Assembly (NCBI GenBank): GCA_018873245.2
Contig: JAEMBT020000008.1
Span: 11,947,172 to 12,011,171, forward strand
Length of the DNA stretch: 64,000 nt
Direction: 5' to 3'
Origin: Archegozetes longisetosus
Taxonomy: Eukaryota > Arthropoda > Arachnida > Sarcoptiformes > Trhypochthoniidae
Shown piece by piece: positions 39,581 through 52,339 of this stretch (position 1 is its first letter; each line of letters starts with the position of its first letter). A program made the position numbers and the translations under genes. A model generated the notes under the pieces. The model ran no database searches, was not told the DNA's origin, and saw only the letters and a list, made by a program, of their open reading frames with translations.

Positions 39581-40991
39581 ATTTTGAGACTAAATTTATG
39601 TATTTAAAAGAGTGCAAAACATTTTGCTAGTGTATTGAAAATAAAAAATTTTTTAAATCCTAATAATCTTTATTTCAATATTAAGAAATTAGACCTGTAA
39701 TAAGAAAGTTGGGAGGCAAATATAAACTAGATCATAACTGAATAAACATACTGTATATGATTCGATGTTTCAAAGTGATACATTACAAGTTTTGCATTGG
39801 AATTTTTATTTATATTTCGCTTCCTAGCATTTAAATGCAACTGAAATAGAGATAAAGAATTATAATAAAGTTTTCACTTTGCAGACATGACAATATGCTA
39901 TTTACTTCTTATAATAAAACTATCATTTTGGTTACTTTGAAACTTTCATCAAAACATTTATGGATTGAAGGAAAGTTATTCTGAATCTGATTTAATAATT
40001 TAATGTATACTCAAAATTTAATAATCGTTGATAGAAATTGAACGAAACTTTTGATGAACTGCCTTAGCGAAAAGAGCTTAAAGCTACGGATTGAAAATAA
40101 GTTTAATTTAGAAAAAAATAGAACCTAGTTATTCATTAGTTTAAATTTCTTTATTAAAATAAACTCTTAAAGTTTGATAAGTAAAAGATAAGTATTAATG
40201 GATGACAATACTTTTACTTATTTTGAACTACACCAAAAGTATTGTTTACTTTTAATAGATAAATAAATCATCATCATTAATAAATATTTTCAATAGAAAC
40301 AAGTCTTGTCATAGATTAATTATACAAAAAAAACGATAATTCCTTATCTTCTATTACTAAGGTGTTTAAAGTTGATTTTCACTTGTTTCAAACCATGACA
40401 CACTCAATTTCTCAAACTTTATACATAGTCTGAGGTGAAGACTACTAAGGCAGTTCTTCGAAGGTTTCGTTCAATTGGAATTCTTGTTCAGTCATTCAAT
40501 GCTTTCTGTCAGTACATAATAAAAAGTGCATGAATATTATTTTTAAGTAAATCCTCACATTTAAGATTGAAATGCCAAAAGGTCATACATTAAGCTAAAC
40601 AAATATTCGTTTTGATCTTACTCAATTATTCAACTCTTAACTGATGGCAGCATAACATAAGATAAAGAATAATCTCTTGTTCGGCAATGCTCATTCTCTC
40701 AAATAATTGTTGGTAATTGCAAATTTTGATAATATAAATAATGCTGAATAATTTCAAATTGATTAAATTCAAAAATAATCACAACCCTTAATTAAAGTTA
40801 AAATATGATTTAACGACTTTCTCATAAAGTATGTCTAATTATATGATTTAATATTTTATAAATGAGTTACAAAATATCAAAGCTGTATTGACCCTAATTG
40901 AGGGTTATAATGACTTTCTCTACTGGTTGATTCTTGAAGATATGTTTATGTTATGTGCAAAGCAACAATAATTAACTGAAAAATATGAATA
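39581..40991. other. Flank shared with other receptor units
   Basis: About 39750-40040 matches 57600-57870 and 60360-60660 (for example TTTCATCAAAACATTTATG). 40380-40560 and 40800-40990 match other unit flanks in a different order, showing rearrangement between units. No gene. Confidence 0.6.
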
Positions 40992-41308
40992 CAGTGAGAA
41001 CCTCGTTATTTTGAACCCGCTTCTGCCAAAGAATTTTATTCAAAGTAGCGAGTTTTCAAAACAGCCGTTATATTGGAATCAGTTCGAAATAGAGATTTTA
41101 TTTAAAATGCGATATTTGAATGATTAAGACTAAGATTTTATTTAGAATAGGGTTCAGGTTTGAGGTTCGTTCACGATTCTTTGGAACCTAAACAGCTCAA
41201 TAGTCTTAATAATAATGATTTTTTTGTAAAAATTTGATGCGTTGTTATATCTTGAAGCTATTTGACAGATACTTCAAAATAAGCGGCTTCGAAATATAAA
41301 GTATACTG
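40992..41308. mobile_element. pogo-like MITE with TA TSD
   Basis: 317 bp starting CAGTGAGAACCTCGTTATTT and ending AAGTATACTG. TA lies on both sides (40990-40991 and 41309-41310). The CAGT...ACCTCG start with a TA target is typical of pogo/Tigger elements. The corresponding site in the IR-4 unit (about 34,625) lacks it. No coding capacity. Confidence 0.75.
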
Positions 41309-41987
41309 TATTGACAAACATACGGCTAATCATTCCTTCACTCAGATTCAGATGTCTTTCACAATGTTACTACCGAAATGTTTTAGAAGTAAAAGAAAAT
41401 TAAATCATTTTACTTACAAATGAATATTAAACTGAAATTAAACTAAAGATCTGATAAGGTTTTAATAATAGGATTAATTATAAATTTTTAAGGATTGAGA
41501 ATTCATTTCAATTTAAAATTGTCTCAAATGATCTTTATATTCATGATCTTAAATGTAAGTCCTCTTCTGAAAAAGTCATAATAAGAAACTGATATCGTAT
41601 TCTATGTAATAATCGAAATTACTAATCAAACTTGAAGGAATTTATATACATATCACAGCAAAGTTGGCATATCAGCCACCTGTTTCTTATTCTTATCACG
41701 AATTATAAAGTCTAAAAATGTAATAAATTAAATACTAGTCAATAAGAAATCCATTAATGTTTCTTAGCAACTAATACTTGTATTTTTAACGTTTGATTTA
41801 TTGTTCGGAAGCCGTACACTTAGAACATTAGGTAATATGAAAATTTGCTCAATATATGCTTATCAATCGAATATTGCGCTGTAGTTTACTCAGAATTCTA
41901 GAAAACACATTGTTCTCCATTATATCATCGAACAAATAATGAGATAATAACAAGTTATTTATTTACAATTCGAAAAATTTGAGTACA

Positions 41988-43629
41988 ATGTATTCACATT
42001 TAAGAGTAGTAATAGTTCAAGTAATTCCTTGGATTATTATTAATGAAACTGTTGATAAACAATATTGCAAAGGAATTCAATGCGAACTTCTTAAATATGT
42101 CTCAAAATCATTAAACTTTACTTATGAATTCATTAAAGAAAAAAATGGAATGGGATATCAGTTGAAAAACAAAACGTGGACAGGATTAGTCGGCAGAATT
42201 TATCAGAATGTAAGTCAAATTGAATGAATACTCTTACTGTTACTGATCTTGTTGAAAATAATCATTAAATCAATGATTCGTAAGTTTGTTGGTTAATAAA
42301 TAGTAGCATTAAATATCAATAGAAGTATTTTTTTAATAAATAAATTCAGCTTAATAGAAATTTTGATGGTTTTTCTACACTTGATAAAGTTTTAAATTTT
42401 AAACAAATTTCTGAGAAATCTTTTTAAAAAAATTAGTATTTAAAATTTCTGTATAGGAAGCAGATGTGACTTTCAGTCCCTTTGGTATAAAAGAAGGACC
42501 CTTTGTGGCTAATATTGTTGACTATTCGGTTCCTTATAATATCGAAAGACCTGTTATTTTAACTCATGTTACAAATGAAATGAAGCCCGATCTCTTTTCT
42601 TATTTCACTGTATTTGATGTGAATGTTTGGTCTGTTATAATGATTTGTTTGGTATTGATCATTTTTATTGCTATAATATTTCGCGAAATCATTTTAGTTG
42701 AAAAACAAATATCTTGTGAATTGATATTTGAATTGTTGTTCAGATTTTATGCGAGTTATCTTCAAAAAGGTATGAAATTATTATATTTAAATACTGTTCT
42801 AAAATAAACTTTTTATAGATATGTTATTAAAGAAAAACTTTGTGGTCAACTTTCAGACAATAACACTCATGTCTTTTTGGTTAATTGGAATATGTTTTCT
42901 ATCCATTTTATTCTCAAGTGAATTAATTGCTAAATTAGGTCTGAAAATATCTGTCAAACAAATCGATACAATTGAAGAATTGTTGAACTCGAACTTGAAA
43001 TTAGTTTTAACTAAAGCATTTCCGGCACATCAGACTATAGAAGCAAAAAATCAACAATTATTTAATAAGATTTATGATAAGGCACTGAATGATAAAACTA
43101 TAATATTTTTATATGAATTCTTTGAAGAAAAATGGATTGAAGGAGTAGCGGATCAAAAGCATGCCTTATTCTTATTTGAAGTTCCCATCAGAGTAATTAT
43201 AAGTAAAGCATCGAAAAAATTGAAACAAAAATGTAGATTCAGATATCTATCCGAAGATTATGGAGTGTTCTACGCTCTGACTATTGCTTCGAGTATGAGA
43301 TTGAATAAACAATTTAGAAATGAACTCAATTTAAGGTTACAAATACTTATAGAATCAATAAAAATTTCTATTTTGAATTAAGTTATGATACTTTTCCTCT
43401 TTTTAGAGTTTCTCATTATATGACAACTGGTATTATTGAACATCAATTAAAAGTAGTGACTCGAGAAAGTGAAAAATGCTTTGTTAGTGATATTTCTACA
43501 GTCAGTAATGAATTTCGTGAATTAAATTTTGATGACTGTATTGGAGTGATCACAGTCTTTACAAGTGGTTGTGTCTTAAGTTTTGTTCCTTTTATTATCG
43601 AATTGTTCATAAAGTTTAGTAAAATTTGA
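41988..43629 (+). CDS. IR-5: intact ionotropic-receptor-like channel
   Basis: 424 aa from four exons: 41988-42209, 42457-42769, 42819-43335, 43407-43629 (222+313+517+223 nt; all GT-AG, phases consistent). Ligand-gated cation channel of the iGluR/IR superfamily, expected in the plasma membrane, likely chemosensory by family. Order: S1 ligand-binding lobe (1-120; YCKGIQCELLKYVSKSLNF, NKTWTGLVGRIYQ, EADVTFSPFGI, VDYSVPYN), M1 (about 125-145), a short pore-region segment, M3 (about 190-215, FWLIGICFLSILFSSEL), S2 lobe (about 220-385; VADQKHALFLFEVPIRV), M4 (about 395-418). No amino-terminal domain, the classic SYTANLAAF of M3 is degenerate and no clear glutamate-binding Arg is seen, as in many IRs. 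No signal peptide at this ATG: an upstream frame open to LFIYNSKNLST suggests a missing first exon. Confidence 0.82.
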
Positions 43630-44895
43630 TCAGTTCACATCTTAGAGAAATCTTTTAAACACGTTAAAACAACTTAAATCTTAAAAGCGGCGAATTCATC
43701 TTAAATTAGTTTCAGATAGCACTTAAATATTTCTGAAAATCCGCATACATCTAAGTACTCTTAATATTTTGGAATATTTTCTTAATTCATTATCCGAAAC
43801 CAACAGTTGATCAGTAAATTTTCTGATGAAAAGAAAAACTTTCTTTACTTAATTGAGGTGTCCACACTTTTATATTGTGATATTATATCGGATATCTTAA
43901 TACTATCCGATGGCCAACGGTCAATCCACAAATTTTTCGATGGAGAGAGGTTTTCTTTATTCAATAAATTTGATATATTAATAGAACAATTATACAGTTA
44001 TTTTCAGTAACTGTACTATGTCTATGTGTTAATCACTTTTATTTTAATTTTAGAAAGTAATAAATGCATTAAATAGATTTCACATTCGAACTTTATTTTT
44101 ATTTTACTTTACATTACTTAAATGAAGCTAATTTCACAGTGGTAAAGAATTAAAAAGCTTATTCATTGTAGATAAGATAAATATGAACATCCCGATAATA
44201 AAAAAAACAAATCTCAAGTTAACCTGCTTTTCGGATTCTGTTATAAACATTTAGCCCAGCTCATACTTTATTTATATAATAAAATTCAACATATGTTTAG
44301 TTACACACTATATTTAATAACCTTCATATTTAAGTTTTAAAGAGATAAGTTTTTATAGTTTTTGAATGATTAATTTTATAAACGTTTTCGAAGCACAGCT
44401 TTAAGTTCGTCTTCCTTATTTAATTGCTTTATGAGATAGATTTTTTTTATTATCGGGGCGTTCATATACTGTTTATCACTTAAAAAAAATTTGCTTATTT
44501 TAGTTCTCAAAAACTATCATAACAAAATTCAGGTCAAATGAATGTTATACTTATTAGAGATGAGCTATCACTCAATAAGTATACCAATATACTTTAGCCT
44601 AGAAAGCTTAATTATTGTTGATAGCAATCACTAGTGATGTGTTGTAATGTCATTTTTTTTTCAATCAGAGTATAGCAAAAAGAATATGAATTTATATTTT
44701 TAATAGATTCTAGAGTTTTTGATAAAATTATTAAGATATATAAACGTCCTATTATTAAAAGAACTACCTCTTAAAGAACTGAAAAGAGTAAATCCCAGTT
44801 AAAGTTGCACTTAAAAAATATTTATGAAAATACTATTTTGACCAAGAATTTTTCAAACATTTATAATTTTCCATTATTACATATATTTTATTATA
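43630..44895. other. 3' flank of IR-5
   Basis: Matches the 3' flank of IR-6 (about 51521-52170; shared ATTATCCGAAA, AACAGT-GATCAGTAA and GTAGTGATGTGTTGT-type words). An open frame at 43807-44010 is not conserved in IR-6 and is probably chance. Confidence 0.55.
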
Positions 44896-45518
44896 ATGGT
44901 GTTCTGTGCTGTTATTAATGTTCTAAATCCGAGTGAAAAATTAATTATTAATTTCAAAGATATGTATGAAATGGCTGGGCCTGTAAACACAAACTTAAAG
45001 TTGACAGAAATGATTTATGCAAATCATTTGATGATAAATTAAAATTAATAATAAAAAAACTGAAATTTTAAAAGTAGGAGACAATAGTGTTAATATTGAA
45101 TCAGCTGTTCATGACTTACTAAACGATGTGATTGTAGACAAATATAATAACAATAACAATTCAAATAATTCCAATAGTAATGATAATCGTAACTCAAATA
45201 ATGAAAGTGAAATTATAAATAATGAAAAAATTGTTAACGAATCAGAAGTTAATTATCGCCAAAATATGTCACAATTAGTGGCTACGATTGATTAGACTTA
45301 AACGCACTGAAGCGGCTCTAAATATGAGACCTCATAAGTTTTATCATCGAAGCAATTATAACGACCATAAGAACAATAAGAGAATAAGAACTGATAACTT
45401 AATCGGTAACATGAAGTGTAATTGGAATCAAAATAGAGTTTGTCATTACCAAAACAATAATATATACCCGAAAAGAAATTCCAATAATTGTAGTCGTTTT
45501 AATGAAAACATGTTTTGA
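44896..45518 (+). pseudogene. Possible decayed Asn-rich ORF (element gag-like?)
   Basis: Pieces in different frames: AVINVLNPSEKLIINFKDMY (about 44908-44967), then DNSVNIESAVHDLLNDVIVD and a run of Asn codons (45080-45290), a stop, then RTEAALNMRPHKFYHRSNYN to a stop at 45516-45518. The continuity suggests a decayed protein with an Asn-rich, then basic, C-terminal part. It could be a retrotransposon gag, but there is no zinc-knuckle pattern and no polymerase nearby. Unidentified. Confidence 0.3.
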
Positions 45519-45639
45519 AGAAATGGAAATAGGAATATATGGGAAGGGTTTTGAATTATGACTCCTAACCATATGCTCATTTATCCAAACAATAGTTTAC
45601 AGCAAATGGGCTGAATCTTAGAATCTTCTGCTTAATGAA

Positions 45640-46424
45640 GAACGAAGTTCAGCTACCCCGAGCTTGTGCGAGCCGGGTTCGAAATAGCTGAAAGTCGAGC
45701 TTGAGCCTGAAGCTCATCTCCCGAGCCTGAAGCTCATCTCCCGAGCCTGAGATGAGCTTCCGAGCTTAAGATTTAAATATAATTAGAATTATATTTAGAT
45801 TTTTTAATTAGAAGAATTTTAATTGAGGCAAAATTAACTCTTATTTTAATTATAATGGTTAAAAATACACACCGAATAAGGATTCTAACCATTTTAAATA
45901 TTTAAATGTTATGAATAGCAAAAATATATTAAAACTGGATTATTGATTCAGATTTTCTGAATAGAAATATATTAGAAAAGCTTCAATCAAAATACTTTAT
46001 ACATAGAACTGAACACATCATACTTCTGATCGAAATATCCGACAATTTATTTCTACGTTTAGTGATCAGATCTCACTATTAAATATGTATTATGTATCTG
46101 GTTATGATTGTGTGAGTATTGTAACCAAATATTTTAGATGTGATAGACTCATAGATACGTTGAGATACGTAGAAATTTCGATCTTCTTACATGCAATTTG
46201 AAACTTGAAATTTTAGTCGAACTTTATATTTATTTATTTACCAGATGAGTAATCAAATTTTTGGTTAGAAGCTCGCCTATCCTAGCTCCGAGTTTGAGCT
46301 TATGCGAGCCAGGCTCGTTGATAAATGTGCTACGAGCCTGAGCTTCAAACTGAAAAGGGTTATCGAGCTGAGCTTCGAGCAGGGCTCGTCAGGCTCGAGC
46401 CTGAAGCTCGGTCGAACTTTTGTC
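45640..46424. mobile_element. Probable non-autonomous element with CGAGCCTGAGCT subterminal repeats
   Basis: Two GC-rich clusters, 45655-45765 and 46268-46415, are built of GAGCCTGAAGCTC / CGAGCTTGAG words in both orientations, separated by about 500 bp of AT-rich DNA. The architecture is the same as in the hAT element at 6625-7398. The right end may be ...TTTTGTCCTCTG (46424); I could not find a matching left end or an 8-bp duplication. Confidence 0.6.
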
Positions 46425-46659
46425 CTCTGTTACTCCTGCTCTTAGTGTTCATATTGATTTATATCGATGAGTCATATCTTTGGACAGAACTCATTAAGAT
46501 GAGCTTAACGATACAATATATAATGACCTCTAAACGCAATTTTTGACTCCCATATCATATATTAGGTCTACTTAAAAGTAATTGCATATTCGTACCTTAT
46601 CAATTAATAGAGTAATAGTTTGCAACAAATTAATGGTAAAGATTAAATAACTGTCTCAC

Positions 46660-46848
46660 CATAATTGCATTTCGACCGGTTATTTTAGTTGGCATCTTGG
46701 CAATTTCATTCACAGTACAGGCCAGTACTAGATGGCACTTAATAAATGTTCTCTGTTCCTCCTTGGTAATACTGGCCTGAAGGGGATCAATAGTTAGTGC
46801 TATTACTATATCACTAAAAACAAGCAATAAAACTAAGGTGGCCTGCAT
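46660..46848 (-). CDS. First coding exon of a small secreted protein (unknown family)
   Basis: 63 codons ending at a donor ATG|GTGAGA. From the second in-frame Met (46848): signal peptide MQATLVLLLVFSDIVIALTI, then TFIKCHLVLACTVNEIAKMP with two Cys. An upstream Met (46875) would add nine residues and spoil the signal peptide. About 95 bp upstream on the minus strand is CCTTATATTAGGTCGGCTGA, a TATA-like core that is conserved at the paralogous copy (54,940-54,960). Later exons are not certain; an acceptor TTTAG near 46,530 could give a short C-terminal exon. A paralogous exon lies at 54665-54845. I do not recognise the family; its position inside the receptor array may be coincidental. Confidence 0.55.
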
Positions 46849-46904
46849 TGTGAGGTAGCAAATTAACAAATGCATAATAATTTATAATAAACATATCACA
46901 TTAC

Positions 46905-47140
46905 GCATTGATGAGGTATGGAATTGCTTTTCAGCCGACCTAATATAAGGTGTAAGGTTAAAATGTAGTCAGAGGTCAGGAGTCAAAGGTCACCCGTCGG
47001 TAAACTCGAGGCCATCATGTGTGGTATCGTTGGACTTAACCTGACCAGACCTTTCTAACAACACATGACTCATTGGTATAGGTCAGTAGAAACACTCCGA
47101 GTAGGGAATTCTAAGATTCACGCGCTAAACTTAAACAACA
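46905..47140. other. Upstream region of the secreted-protein exon
   Basis: Contains its TATA-like core and then a GC-richer stretch (GAGGTCAGGAGTCAAAGGTC at about 46972) of unknown nature, slightly like the TGACCTTTGACC patch near 3.1 kb on the other strand. Confidence 0.4.
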
Positions 47141-48055
47141 CTAAGATTTTCGAAACGGTTTCTCATAAATTTTGATTCACTAATCAAACTGCCATCTATA
47201 CGGTAATAGTAGGATCGAAAAGATTAAATTTTAGATTGATTTTAGTCCAACTGATTGAGGTTATTGTTTTGTTTTGTGTAAATTGAATTTTTTCGTGAGT
47301 CTATAAGTTCGATGATCACAGTCTGGAACTAATAGAGGAAAATATTTAACTTTAAAGACTTTTTCCAGCTTTCATTTGAAAACAACTTTCTATCGGAAGG
47401 TTATCGTTGAAACTTGATTCATAAATGAACTAATTCGAAAACAACAGGAAAATGTCTCAGAAAATAGAAGTACTAATTATCTTGAAGTTATGTAATTTTA
47501 AATGTTAATTAATATCCTAAGAAAGAAAGTTGCATAAGAACTCATTGTTTCGACAGATTATCGAAGAAGTCATTAATATAAATATGAATGCAGATAATTT
47601 TTCTACGCAGTACTATATTTGCAAATTTTTCTTCAAATTAATCATGATTACAGTGCGGTTATTGATGTAAAATACTTTTAATTTTAAGGAATTATGAGTC
47701 AATTTTAAGCTAATTATTGTTGAAACCAAGTCATTATTTATTCGATACATGAATACAATTGAATTAATGCTAATTTATGCCTGATAAATCAATAAATCTT
47801 TACCAAAATTATTATATTTTACTATCCATAGAAAGCTTTAGATAATCATTATTAAGAAAAGTACCGCAATCTGGTTGATTGGCAATTAATGAAGTACAGC
47901 AATTGTATTTTAATTGATAACAAATGATTGTGTTTCTCATAATTATATTGTTAATGATGAATAAATAAAAACCGAACATCTGTTCAATTAAATAAATTGT
48001 TTTCTATTACTGATTACGTTTTATTTAGAATGATTGATAAGTTTCTAAATTTGAT
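47141..48055 (+). repeat. Duplicated segment, copy B (uninterrupted)
   Basis: Partner of 31981-33899. It has neither of the two insertions of that copy, so it shows the pre-insertion state. Noncoding. Homology ends on the right near GATTGATAAGTTTCTAAA. Confidence 0.88.
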
Positions 48056-49890
48056 GGTTTTCGAATCAAGAATAGCTAGATCGCTCTGTCCAATTTTATT
48101 GAGTGTAAACATTTGTTTCTTCTGTATTCAGTTTATCAATTTTAATTCGTGAAAAAATGAAGTAACAAATATAGTTGTTTGTGAAAATTTTATACTAAAA
48201 CACGTAAGTTATGCCAATCATTTCTCTATGGAATGAGCGCTCGATTATTTCAAATATATTATGTAGTGATTCGATACTAAATAGTTGTATGAAATACATA
48301 CGAAGAGAGTTTGAAGAACTTAAGACACAAGATTAAATCGAAACTAGGATTATAGAAGTATTACTAATATATTGGGTCGAATGAAGTATTTATTTACAAG
48401 AACTTCATTTTTGTTATATAAAAACTATATTCAATATTTTATTTGTGATACGCTAATCAGGCTTGGAAGACGAAAAATACCTTTTGCGTACTTGAGAAAA
48501 GACTAAAGGGTTTATAGAAAATAAAATATGAAGTTTAACTTAAACTAATACATAATACTGAATATTAATATTTAGTCATTTTGCCTTCAGTTGTAACTCA
48601 AATGTTATTTAAAATCGAGTCAGAGTTTGCACTAGTGAATGAAAATGGATACCATGGAATGTGGAATTGAGAAACGTGTGTGGAATGGAATGGAAATAGA
48701 TTGAAAAGTTGAAAATTCAGTGGAGTTGGAATGAAGATGGGATAGAAAAACTTTCATAGATTACTCGAAATTTTATGAAATGAAAAGTTTCATTTCTGCA
48801 TTAAATATATATCTGTCGAATCCTTTGCCATAAGTTTAATGTTCAAGTTTCTTATTTTTCTGAGTGATATCTACTTCTATTTCACTGTTTTCAGGCATAT
48901 TTAATATACAATTTGTATATTTGGAGAAAAAAAAGAAACGAAAATAAAACTAATTCAATAGCAATACAGCTACTAATGATTTATACATTGCAATACTGTA
49001 ATTCGATACCATATAAACAAATGCAAATTTCATTGTAAAAATATCTACTATATCATGGAGTGGTCTCGAATGAGAATTCCCCTAATTTTCATTCATTAGT
49101 TTGCACCGTTTATCAACTAAACGCTTTCAAAACACTGAATTCTTATAAACATTCATTAAGTCTTTTAAAATGTTTTAGTATCTTAAGAACAAAAAGAGAT
49201 ATGAAAGCTAAAAAAGCTTCTTAAAATGTTGAAACTAAAGCTGCTATATTGAAAGACAAACAGCATTCTAAGCATAAATCTGGAAAATATTTTCTCACGA
49301 AGGTTCAAACTAACAGTACTGATAGCAACTATGATATAAAATGTAAAAAAATTTTGAGTAGTGATAAGTCACTAAAATATTGTTTAATTTATTAGTTTGT
49401 AACTTATGAGTGTAAATAAAAAAATATTTATTGACCTGATTAATAGGAAAACTTTTATTTATTGCGCAATTATTTGAATACAAATAAACTTGTATTCAAT
49501 TAGATACGCAAAAAATAAAATCTCTTATTTGTTGATCTTTTATAATAATATAAATGGAACCCTATCAGTTATTGATGAATATTCTAAGCTATGATGTTAT
49601 AAAATGATTTGAAGTTCGTGATTAGTATTCGGTTAATCTTCTATCGAGTCAAATGTTTGACAATGTATAAGATGTAATTATAAGCTATTTTGTTTTTTCA
49701 AATGAGCAAAGTACTTTCCGTCTTTCAAGCCTGAAATTGTGAAGTATTCAAATTCTTAAAATAAATATTAGATTAATCATATCTTATACTTTAGCTCTCT
49801 TGGACTTCTACTATATAATTTCACGACTATTTAATATTCACGACACATCATTCGGAAGAATAAGATAGTTGATTCGAAATACTAAATGCG
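48056..49890. other. Region upstream of IR-6
   Basis: No gene recognised. It includes a short GGAATG-rich patch (48655-48740). Unlike IR-4, IR-5, IR-7 and IR-8, the last 250 bp before the IR-6 start do not match the shared 5' flank of the array. Confidence 0.5.
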
Positions 49891-51520
49891 ATGTATTCAC
49901 ATTTAAGATTAGCGGTAGACACAATAAAACCTTGGATTATTGTCAATGAAACTATTGATAAGCAGTATTGCAAAGGAATCCAATGTGAACTTCTTAAATA
50001 TGTCTCAAAATCATTAAACTTTAGTTATGAATTCGTGAATGAAAAGAACGGAATGGGATATCAATTGAGAAACAAAACATGGATTGGATTAATTGGAAGA
50101 ATTCATCGGAACGTAAGTCATACCGATTGAATTATGTTTGTACCTATTCTTATGAGAAAGATCATCGATAGAAGTTTCTAGTTCCGAAATAATAGCGTAA
50201 TCGTTCAAAGGAGTAAATTTTTAAGAGTCAACTTCAACTTAATGAAAAATCATTTTTTCTATACTTAATGAAAATTTTCAAATAATTTTAAAGAAATTTC
50301 TGAGAGATCTTACAAAACATTTTTAAACTCAAAATCTTTGTAAAGGAAGCAGATATGACTTTCAGCCCGGTTGGTATAAGAGAAGGACCTTTAGTGGCAA
50401 ATATTGTTGACTATTCGATACCTTATAATATTGAAAGACCGATTGTTTTAACTGGTGTAACAAACGAAATGAGCCCCAATCTCTTTTCTTATTTTACTGT
50501 ATTTAACGTGAGTGTTTGGTCCGTTATAATAATTTCTTTCATATTGATGATTTTTATCGTCATGATATTTCGCGAAATCATTTTGGTTGAAAAACGAATA
50601 TCTTGCGAATTAATATCTGAGTTACTGTTTAGATTTTATGCGAGTTGTCTTCAAAAAGGTATGAAGCTATTGTACTTAAGCGTATTGTTCTCATTCAAAT
50701 AAAACTTTTTATAGATATGTTATTAAGGGAAAACTTTGTGATCAGCTTTCAGACAATAATACTCATGTCATTTTGGTTGATTGGTATATGTTTTGTATCT
50801 ATTTTATTTTCAAGTGAATTAACTGCTAAACTAGGTCTCAAAACATACGCTAAACAAATGGATACAATTGAAGAACTGGTAGACTCTAACCTAAAATTTG
50901 TTATATCCCAGGCATTTCTATCACATGAGACTACAGATGATAAATATAAAAAATTGTTTCAAAAGATCTATAACAAAGCACTCAATGACAAGACTATTGT
51001 AAGTTTCCATGAATTTTTTGAAGAAAAATGGATTGAAGGAGCAGCGGATCAAAAAAACGCTTTATTCTTATATGAAGTTCCCATCAGAGTAATTATAAGT
51101 AAAGCATCGAAAAAATTGAAACAAAAGTGTAGATTCAGATATTTGCCAGAAGATTATGGAGCACTCTCTTCTGTCACAATTGCTATGAGCACGAGATTGA
51201 ATAAACAATTTAGGGATAAACTCAATTTAAAGTTAGAATAAATTTCAAACCATCAATAGTCTCCATTTTTCGATTTTAATTTCAACTTTACTTTCAGAGT
51301 ATCCCACTATATGACAACTGGTATTATTGAAAATCAGTTAAAAGCAGTAACTCGAGAAAGTGAAAAATGTTTTGTTAGCGATAGTTCTACAGTCAAAATT
51401 GAATTTCATCAATTAAATTTTGGTGACTACATTGGAGTGATCGCAGTCTCTATAAGTTGTTGTGTTATAAGTTTCATCGTTCTTATCATCGAATTATTGA
51501 TAAAATTTTTAAAAATTTGA
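49891..51520 (+). CDS. IR-6: intact ionotropic-receptor-like channel
   Basis: 424 aa, four exons 49891-50112, 50346-50658, 50715-51231, 51298-51520, with exactly the exon lengths and phases of IR-5. The same S1-M1-pore-M3-S2-M4 order is seen: YCKGIQCELLKYVSKSLNF, ADMTFSPVGIREGP, M3 FWLIGICFVSILFSSEL, FLYEVPIRVIISKASKK, M4 YIGVIAVSISCCVISFIVLI. It differs most from the other copies in the S2 segment between residues about 225 and 275, where ligand contacts are expected. Its 5' flank is unlike that of the other copies, so its expression may differ. Start at MYSH is by conservation and lacks a signal peptide; an upstream exon is possible. Confidence 0.82.
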
Positions 51521-52339
51521 TCAATTCACGTTTTAAAGAGATTTTTTAAAAATCATTATAAAAATAACTTATATAACTTAAATAGTAGAAACAGCGAATT
51601 CACCATTAAATAAATTTCAGATAGTCTAAATATTTCTGAAAATCCGTAAAGATCTAAGTTTTTCTAATATTTTGATATATTTTCTTAATATATTATCCGA
51701 AATCAACAGTCGATCAGTAAGTTTTCGATGAAAAAAGAAAAATTTCTTTATTTAATAAATGTTTTATATTAATAGAACAATTATACAGTAATATACAATA
51801 ACTGTGCAATAATTTATGCATAAGTCATTTTTGTTTTAATTATAAATCGGAATAAATAAAAAATTGTATTTGATGTTGTAACTTCATTTGTATATCACTT
51901 GATATTATTTAAATGAAATTACTTTTGTAGAGGTAAAGAATTTAAAGATTCTTCATTGTAAATAAGATAGATATATTTATCACATCAAACAAACTTAGCT
52001 TAGTTTCTCAGAAACGGTCATAACACAATTTAGATCAAATGGAAGTTATTGTTATTGAAAGTTAGACTTCATTCTTAAACTTACTAATATATTTCACCCT
52101 CGAAAACTTAATAATCGTTGATAGCAACAAGTAGTGATGTGTTGTCATTTTATTTTCTTCATTAGAGTGTAATAAAAATGATATGAATATTATTTTTAAA
52201 ACCAGCTTAGAGTTTTTAAGAAGATCATCAATATATAACGTATTCGGACATAAAACGTAGACTTGAATTTATTGTTAAAACCTTAAAAATTGTCTTACAG
52301 AAAATTTTCAAAATTTTATCATAACTTAGAAACTACATT
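51521..52339. other. 3' flank of IR-6
   Basis: Homologous to the 3' flank of IR-5 to about 52,180, then unrelated. No gene. Confidence 0.5.

Noticed and set aside
43807-44010. Open frame downstream of IR-5
   Set aside because: The homologous 3' flank of IR-6 does not keep it open, so it is not conserved coding sequence.
46325-46546. 73-codon open frame with a Leu-rich stretch
   Set aside because: Its first half is the GAGCCTGAGC repeat cluster; the rest has no conserved counterpart.
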